Shown in pieces: positions 56,801-64,000 of a DNA stretch of 64,000 nt; the stretch's first letter is position 1, and every line of letters starts with the position of its first letter. The stretch comes from Hippasteria phrygiana (Eukaryota; Echinodermata; Asteroidea; Valvatida; Goniasteridae), in NCBI GenBank assembly GCA_037893225.1, contig JAZGUH010000756.1, forward strand, positions 255,501 to 319,500. The letters run 5' to 3'. Below the pieces are notes generated by a model. The model saw nothing but the letters and a program-made list of their open reading frames with translations, was not told the origin of the DNA and did not search any database. The position numbers and the translations under genes are program-made.

Positions 56801-59800
56801 AGCACTAGAATTGGCAAGAAAGACGGTTATGGCAGGAGCTAGTCAATAACTTGAAGAAAGCTTTACAGATTCCAGATTACAGTAAGATTTCATCCTTGGC
56901 ACAAAAGGTCAGCACTCACAACTTCAAAACTACCTTTGGCAGCAGATCAACAGTCGGCAGACTTCAGCTTACCAAAAGAGAATTCAATGAATGAGATGAC
57001 AACAAAAGACATAATCATCTGAGCCACACCAATCTACAGTCCTTCAATGAAAGAGTCGTCAAGCTCAGCCTATGCCATCTGTCCAAAACTAAAAGCAGAG
57101 TACTTTCATTTGGTCTGAACTTCAGTGTGCAACCAATAAGTTACCTATTAAAGAAAGTATTTAATGCTTCAAGCGGGCAATCAAGAGGATAAAAAAAGGA
57201 GACGGCTTCCAAGCCCAGCAAGTACTCCAATCTGCAGAGCACTTAAATCCAAGATCACAAAAGGAAATCACCAATCCTGGAAAGCCCTTATTCAAGACTG
57301 GCGAATTTAATATCCTCATAATGCTGACTATTATGGAATTTGGAGAGTACACACGACAGACTCGGGACATCCTAAACATCAAGAGATACTGCAAATACCA
57401 CAAGAACACCATCCAAGCCATCAAGAGAACAGTCAGCAGTTTGAAATTGATCATTTCGCCGCACAATTACCAACGCTCCTTTCCAAAGTCTGTTATTACT
57501 GGAACCCTTTGCTGAGACACCCATATGTGTTTTATTAGAAGTCCTTGCAAGTTTGTTAATGGATGATTTTGAGAAGAAAGTATTCCAATCTGTAGATCAA
57601 ATAGTGTCTTCTGTTAGACTAGGCATTTGTTTTCTGTTTTCTTTCAGTACCTCGTAGAGCAATATCCTATCAGGTTAGCATAGGGAAAAAATGGAAGGTT
57701 GGGTTAAATTGCCTCTTAACTTCAACACCACAAGACAAGTAGATGGTACCCTAGGGCACTCGGCATGCCAGAAAGCAGACACCAACTGGTAATTTCAGTC
57801 AAGTCTTCCGTTACATAAATTCTAGAAGAAAGGGGAACCTTAAACTAGTGACACTGGAGAATGGACAACAGTAACTTCAACTCCTCAAGCAGGTTCTGAA
57901 GTCCAAGGGATTCTAGAGAATATGAAATGGTCAAAATGATGTAATACCATGAGCCAAGACAACAACATGACTACTGGTGCACTTGTCAACGGGTATCCCA
58001 TGCTACATGTATATTTCCATCCAAGCACTAGAATTGGCAAGAAAGACGGTTATGGCAGGAGCTAGTCAATAACTTGAAGAAAGCTTTACAGATTCCAGAT
58101 TACAGTAAGATTTCATCCTTGGCACAAAAGGTCAGCACTCACAACTTCAAAACTACCTTTGGCAGCAGATCAACAGTCGGCAGACTTCAGCTTACCAAAA
58201 GAGAATTCAATGAATGAGATGACAACAAAAGACATAATCATCTGAGCCACACCAATCTACAGTCCTTCAATGAAAGAGTCGTCAAGCTCAGCCTATGCCA
58301 TCTGTCCAAAACTAAAAGCAGAGTACTTTCATTTGGTCTGAACTTCAGTGTGCAACCAATAAGTTACCTATTAAAGAAAGTATTTAATGCTTCAAGCGGG
58401 CAATCAAGAGGATAAAAAAAGGAGACGGCTTCCAAGCCCAGCAAGTACTCCAATCTGCAGAGCACTTAAATCCAAGATCACAAAAGGAAATCACCAATCC
58501 TGGAAAGCCCTTATTCAAGACTGGCGAATTTAATATCCTCATAATGCTGACTATTATGGAATTTGGAGAGTACACACGACAGACTCGGGACATCCTAAAC
58601 ATCAAGAGATACTGCAAATACCACAAGAACACCATCCAAGCCATCAAGAGAACAGTCAGCAGTTTGAAATTGATCATTTCGCCGCACAATTACCAACGCT
58701 CCTTTCCAAAGTCTGTTATTACTGGAACCCTTTGCTGAGACACCCATATGTGTTTTATTAGAAGTCCTTGCAAGTTTGTTAATGGATGATTTTGAGAAGA
58801 AAGTATTCCAATCTGTAGATCAAATGGTGTCTTCTGTTAGACTAGGCATTTCTTTTCTGTTTTCTTTCAGTACCTCGTAGAGCAATATCCTATCAGGTTA
58901 GCATAGGGAAAAAATGGAAGGTTGGGTTAAATTGCCTCTTAACTTCAACACCACAAGACAAGTAGATGGTACCCTAGGGCACTCGACATGCCAGAAAGCA
59001 GACACCAACTGGTAATTTCAGTCAAGTCTTCCGTTACGTAAATTCTAGAAGAAAGGGGAACCTTAAACTAGTGACACTGGAGAATGGACAACAGTAACTT
59101 CAACTCCTCAAGCAGGTTCTGAAGTCCAAGGGATTCAAGAGAATATGAAATGGTCAAAATGATGTAATACCATGAGCCAAGACAACAACATGACTACTGG
59201 TGCACTTGTCAACGGGTATCCCATGCTACATGTATATTTCCATCCAAGCACTGGAATTGGCAAGAAAGACGGTTATGGCAGGAGCTAGTCAATAACTTCA
59301 AGAAAGCTTTACAGATTCCAGATTACAGTAAGATTTCATCCTTGGCACAAAAGGTCAGCACTCACAACTTCAAAACTACCTTTGGCAGCAGATCAACAGT
59401 CGGCAGACTTCAGCTTACCAAAAGAGAATTCAATGAATGAGATGACAACAAAAGACAACCATCCGAGCCACACCAATCTACAGTCCTTCAATGAAAGAGT
59501 CGTCAAGCTCAGCCTATGCCATCTGTCCAAAACTAAAAGCAGAGTACTTTCATTTGGTCTGAACTTCAGTGTGCAACCAATAAGTTACCTATTAAAGAAA
59601 GTATTTAATGCTTCAAGCGGGCAATCAAGAGGATAAAAAAAGGAGACGGCTTCCAAGCCCAGCAAGTACTCCAATCTGCAGAGCACTTGAATCCAAGATC
59701 ACAAAAGGAAATCACCAATCCTGGAAAGCCCTTATTCAAGACTGGCGAATTTAATATCCTCATAATGCTGACTATTATGGAATTTGGAGAGTACACACGA

Positions 59801-61975
59801 CAGACTCGGGACATCCTAAACATCAAGAGATACTGCAAATACCACAAGAACACCATCCAAGCCATCAAGAGAACAGTCAGCAGTTTGAAATTGATCATTT
59901 CGCCGCACAATTACCAACGCTCCTTTCCAAAGTCTGTTATTACTGGAACCCTTTGCTGAGACACCCATATGTGTTTTATTAGAAGTCCTTGCAAGTTTGT
60001 TAATGGATGATTTTGAGAAGAAAGTATTCCAATCTGTAGATCAAATGGTGTCTTCTGTTAGACTAGGCATTTCTTTTCTGTTTTCTTTCAGTACCTCGCA
60101 GAGCAATATCCTATCAGGTTAGCATAGGGAAAAAAATGGAAGGTTGGGTTAAATTGCCTCTTAACTTCAACACCACAAGACAAGTAGATGGTACCCTAGG
60201 GTACTCGGCATGCCAGAAAGCAGACACCAACTGGTAATTTCAGTCAAGTCTTCCGTTACGTAAATTCTAGAAGAAAGGGGAACCTTAAACTAGTGACACT
60301 GGAGAATGGACAACAGTAACTTCAACTCCTCAAGCAGGTTCTGAAGTCCAAGGGATTCAAGAGAATATGAAATGGTCAAAATGATGTAATACCATGAGCC
60401 AAGACAACAACATGACTACTGGTGCACTTGTCAACGGGTATCCCATGCTACATGTATATTTCCATCCAAGCACTGGAATTGGCAAGAAAGACGGTTAAGG
60501 CAGGAGCTAGTCAATAACTTGAAGAAAGCTTTACAGATTCCAGATTACAGTAAGATTTCATCCTTGGCACAAAAGGTCAGCACTCACAACTTCAAAACTA
60601 CCTTTGGCAGCAGATCAACAGTCGGCAGACTTCAGCTTACTAAAAGAGAATTCAATGAATGAGATGACAACAAAAGACATAATCATCTGAGCCACGCCAA
60701 TCTACAGTCCTTCAATGAAAGAGTCGTCAAGCTCAGCCTATGCCATCTGTCCAAAACTAAAAGCAGAGTACTTTCATTTGGTCTGAACTTCAGTGTGCAA
60801 CCAATAAGTTACCTATTAAAGAAAGTATTTAATGCTTCAAGCGGGCAATCAAGAGGATAAAAAGAGGAGATGGCTTCCAAGCCCAGTAAGTACTCCAATC
60901 TGCAGAGCACTTGAATCCAAGATCACAAAAGGAAATCACCAATCCTGGAAAGCCCTTATTCAAGACTGGCAAATTTAATATCCTCATAATGCTGACTATT
61001 ATGGAATTTGGAGAGTACACACGACAGACTCGGGACATCCTAAACATCAAGAGATACTGCAAATACCACAAGAACACCATTCAAGAGAACAGTCAGCAGT
61101 TTGAAATTGATAATTTCGCCGCACAATTACCAACGCTCCTTTCCAAAGTCTGTTATTACTGGAACCCTTTGCTGAGACACCCATATGTGTTTTATTAGAA
61201 GTCCTTGCAAGTTTGTTAATGGATGATTTTGAGAAGAAAGTATTCCAATCTGTAGATCAAATAGTGTCTTCTGTTAGACTAGGCATTTGTTTTCTGTTTT
61301 CTTTCAGTACCTCGTAGAGCAATATCCTATCAGGTTAGCATAGGGAAAAAATGGAAGGTTGGGTTAAATTGCCTCTTAACTTCAACACCACAAGACAAGT
61401 AGATGGTACCCTAGGGCACTCGGCATGCCAGAAAGCAGACACCAACTGGTAATTTCAGTCAAGTCTTCCGTTACGTAAATTCTAGAAGAAAGGGGAACCT
61501 TAAACTAGTGACACTGGAGAATGGACAACAGTAACTTCAACTCCTCAAGCAGGTTCTGAAGTCCAAGGGATTCTAGAGAATATGAAATGGTCAAAATGAT
61601 GTAATACCATGAGCCAAGACAACAACATGACTACTGGTGCACTTGTCAACGGGTATCCCATGCTACATGTATATTTCCATCCAAGCACTAGACTTGGCAA
61701 GAAAGACGGTTATGGCAGGAGCTAGTCAATAACTTCAAGAAAGCTTTACAGATTCCAGATTACAGTAAGATTTCATCCTTGGCACAAAAGGTCAGCACTC
61801 ACAACTTCAAAACTACCTTTGGCAGCAGATCAACAGTCGGCAGACTTCAGCTTACCAAAAGAGAATTCAATGAATGAGATGACAACAAAAGACATAATCA
61901 TCTGAGCCACACCAATCTACAGTCCTTCAATGAAAGAGTCGTCAAGCTCAGCCTATGCCATCTGTCCAAAACTAA

Positions 61976-61982
61976 AAGTTCA
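61976..61982 (+). repeat. Second occurrence of the 25-bp monomer deletion junction
   Basis: The unit ending at anchor 62504 is 1198 bp and carries the same ACTAAAAGTTCAGTGTG junction as the unit ending at anchor 47868. A shared unique deletion 14.6 kb away implies copying between distant parts of the array. Confidence 0.85.
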
Positions 61983-64000
61983 GTGTGCAACCAATAAATT
62001 ACCTATTAAAGAAAGTATTTAATGCTTCAAGCGGGCAATCAAGAGGATAAAAAAAGGAGACGGCTTCCAAGCCCAGCAAGTACTCCAATCTGCAGAGCAC
62101 TTGAATCCAAGATCACAAAAGGAAATCACCAATCCTGGAAAGCCCTTATTCAAGACTGGCGAATTTAATATCCTCATAATGCTGACTATTATGGAATTTG
62201 GAGAGTACACACGACAGACTCGGGACATCCTAAACATCAAGAGATACTGCAAATACCACAAGAACACCATCCAAGCCATCAAGAGAACAGTCAGCAGTTT
62301 GAAATTGATCATTTCGCCGCACAATTACCAACGCTCCTTTCCAAAGTCTGTTATTACTGGAACCCTTTGCTGAGACACCCATATGTGTTTTATTAGAAGT
62401 CCTTGCAAGTTTGTTAATGGATGATTTTGAGAAGAAAGTATTCCAATCTGTAGATCAAATGATGTCTTCTGTTAGACTAGGCATTTCTTTTCTGTTTTCT
62501 TTCAGTACCTCGTAGAGCAATATCCTATCAGGTTAGCATAGGGAAAAAATGGAAGGTTGGGTTAAATTGCCTCTTAACTTCAACACAACAAGACAAGTAG
62601 ATGGTACCCTAGGGCACTCGACATGCCAGAAAGCAGACACCAACTGGTAATTTCAGTCAAGTCTTCCGTTACGTAAATTCTAGAAGAAAGGGGAACCTTA
62701 AACTAGTGACACTGCAGAATTGACATCAGTAACTTCAACTCAAGCAGGTTCTGAAGTCCAAGGGATTCAAGAGAATATGAAATGGTCAAAATGATGTAAT
62801 ACCTTGAGCCAAGACAGCAACATGACTACTGGTGCACTTGTCAACGGGTATCCCATGCTACATGTATATTTCCATCCAAGCACTGGAATTGGCAAGAAAG
62901 ACGGTTATGGCAGGAGCTAGTCAATAACTTCAAGAAAGCTTTACAGATTCCAGATTACAGTAAGATTTCATCCTTGGCACAAAAGGTCAGCACTCACAAC
63001 TTCAAAACTACCTTTGGCAGCAGATCAACAGTCGGCAGACTTCAGCTTACCAAAAGAGAATTCAATGAATGAGATGACAACAAAAGACAACCATCCGAGC
63101 CACACCAATCTACAGTCCTTCAATGAAAGAGTCGTCAAGCTCAGCCTATGCCATCTGTCCAAAACTAAAAGCAGAGTACTTTCATTTGGTCTGAACTTCA
63201 GTGTGCAACCAATAAGTTACCTATTAAAGAAAGTATTTAATGCTTCAAGCGGGCAATCAAGAGGATAAAAAGAGGAGATGGGTTCCAAGCCCAGCAAGTA
63301 CTCCAATCTGCAGAGCACTTGAATCCAAGATCACAAAAGGAAATCACCAATCCTGGAAAGCCCTTATTCAAGACTGGCGAATTTAATATCCTCATAATGC
63401 TGACTATTATGGAATTTGGAGAGTACACACGACAGACTCGGGACATCCTAAACATCAAGAGATACTGCAAATACCACAAGAACACCATCCAAGCCATCAA
63501 GAGAACAGTCAGCAGTTTGAAATTTATCATTTCGCCGCACAATTACCAACGCTCCTTTCCAAAGTCTGTTATTACTGGAACCCTTTGCTGAGACACCCAT
63601 ATGTGTTTTATTAGAAGTCCTTGCAAGTTTGTTAATGGATGATTTTGAGAAGAAAGTATTCCAATCTGTAGATCAAATGATGTCTTCTGTTAGACTAGGC
63701 ATTTCTTTTCTGTTTTCTTTCAGTACCTCGTAGAGCAATATCCTATCAGGTTAGCATAGGGAAAAAATGGAAGGTTGGGTTAAATTGCCTCTTAACTTCA
63801 ACACCACAAGACAAGTAGATGGTACCCTAGGGCACTCGACATGCCAGAAAGCAGACACCAACTGGTAATTTCAGTCAAGTCTTCCGTTACGTAAATTCTA
63901 GAAGAAAGGGGAACCTTAAACTAGTGACACTGGAGAATGGACAACAGTAACTTCAACTCCTCAAGCAGGTTCTGAAGTCCAAGGGATTCAAGAGAATATG

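Larger units (their letters stand above)
21830..64000 (+). repeat. Megasatellite array, about 1222-bp monomer, at least 34 full units
   Basis: The anchor CAG|TACCTCG recurs with its AG at 22181, 23427, 24647, 25875, 27103, 28324, 29547, 30768, 31997, 33218, 34441, 35662, 36886, 38104, 39324, 40544, 41767, 42990, 44213, 45441, 46669, 47868, 49090, 50313, 51536, 52759, 53981, 55202, 56423, 57646, 58869, 60090, 61306, 62504 and 63722 (mean period 1222 bp, range 1198-1246). All units are head to tail and the array leaves the window on the right. Units differ at a small set of linked sites, so identity is very high (about 97-99% by eye). Most units contain the same passenger open frames: 101 aa minus, 90 aa plus and, in one variant class, 84 aa plus. 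No transposase, RT, tRNA or Pol III box was recognised in the monomer. Confidence 0.98.

Noticed and set aside
21887..63591. Dozens of 64-116 aa open frames repeated along the array as separate genes
   Set aside because: They are the same few frames copied with each monomer; several copies have stops or lost Met codons, no domain is recognised, and the two main ones overlap on opposite strands.
20600..64000. CRISPR array
   Set aside because: Period is about 1.2 kb with no spacer structure, and the surrounding genes are eukaryotic.

Overview
This is animal nuclear DNA. It has spliced genes with GT-AG introns, many non-autonomous transposons, tRNA-derived SINE-like sequence and a very large tandem satellite. 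The general texture (frequent ACATGTA words, long G or C homopolymers, many foldback and TIR elements) and a RAD18 first exon of ordinary animal type suggest a marine invertebrate, perhaps an amphioxus, echinoderm or hemichordate. The species-level guess is low confidence. No operons, CRISPR arrays or prokaryotic genes are present.

Left part (1-9966). One confident coding exon lies on the minus strand (3854-3657): the start codon and RING domain of RAD18, the E3 ubiquitin ligase of post-replication repair. The rest of that gene would lie to the left, but no second exon was recognised down to position 1. Around it are a nested inverted-repeat element that stops about 20 bp from the RAD18 splice donor, a 1.0-kb TIR element, a 260-bp foldback, a 25-bp perfect inverted repeat, and three long G/C homopolymers upstream of the next gene.

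Middle part (9967-19876). Eight exons on the plus strand join with consistent phases (0,0,2,1,0,0,1,2) into an open frame of 251 complete codons. The protein has a signal peptide, then one complete TPR and the end of a preceding one, then an unrecognised region rich in aromatic residues. The TPR tryptophan codon is split exactly across an intron, which strongly supports the model. The introns hold a candidate long-TIR transposon (intron 1), two inverted DR1 nuclear-receptor-type motifs (intron 1), two related foldback elements (introns 2 and 6; the first contains a 12-bp repeat expanded to about 22.7 copies), two head-to-tail 390-bp MITEs (intron 3), a SINE (intron 5), a perfect 44-bp palindrome (intron 6) and a 10-bp minisatellite (intron 7). 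No terminal exon is visible.

Right part (about 20500-64000). Two thirds of the window is a tandem satellite with a monomer of about 1.22 kb. There are 35 anchor positions and 34 full periods, and the array runs off the right edge. A diverged monomer sits at the left boundary, followed by a transitional one, then highly homogenised units. Linked variants define a dimeric higher-order repeat (about 2445 bp) at 27.1-36.9 kb, and several pairs of adjacent units look freshly duplicated. Each monomer carries a splice-acceptor-like tract, a 26-nt exon-like block and a GT. The open frames repeated through the array look like passengers of recent homogenisation, although one sense frame still resembles an open frame in the diverged edge copy. 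The array lies 3' of the last visible exon of the TPR gene, so it is either inside a giant intron or marks where the gene breaks.
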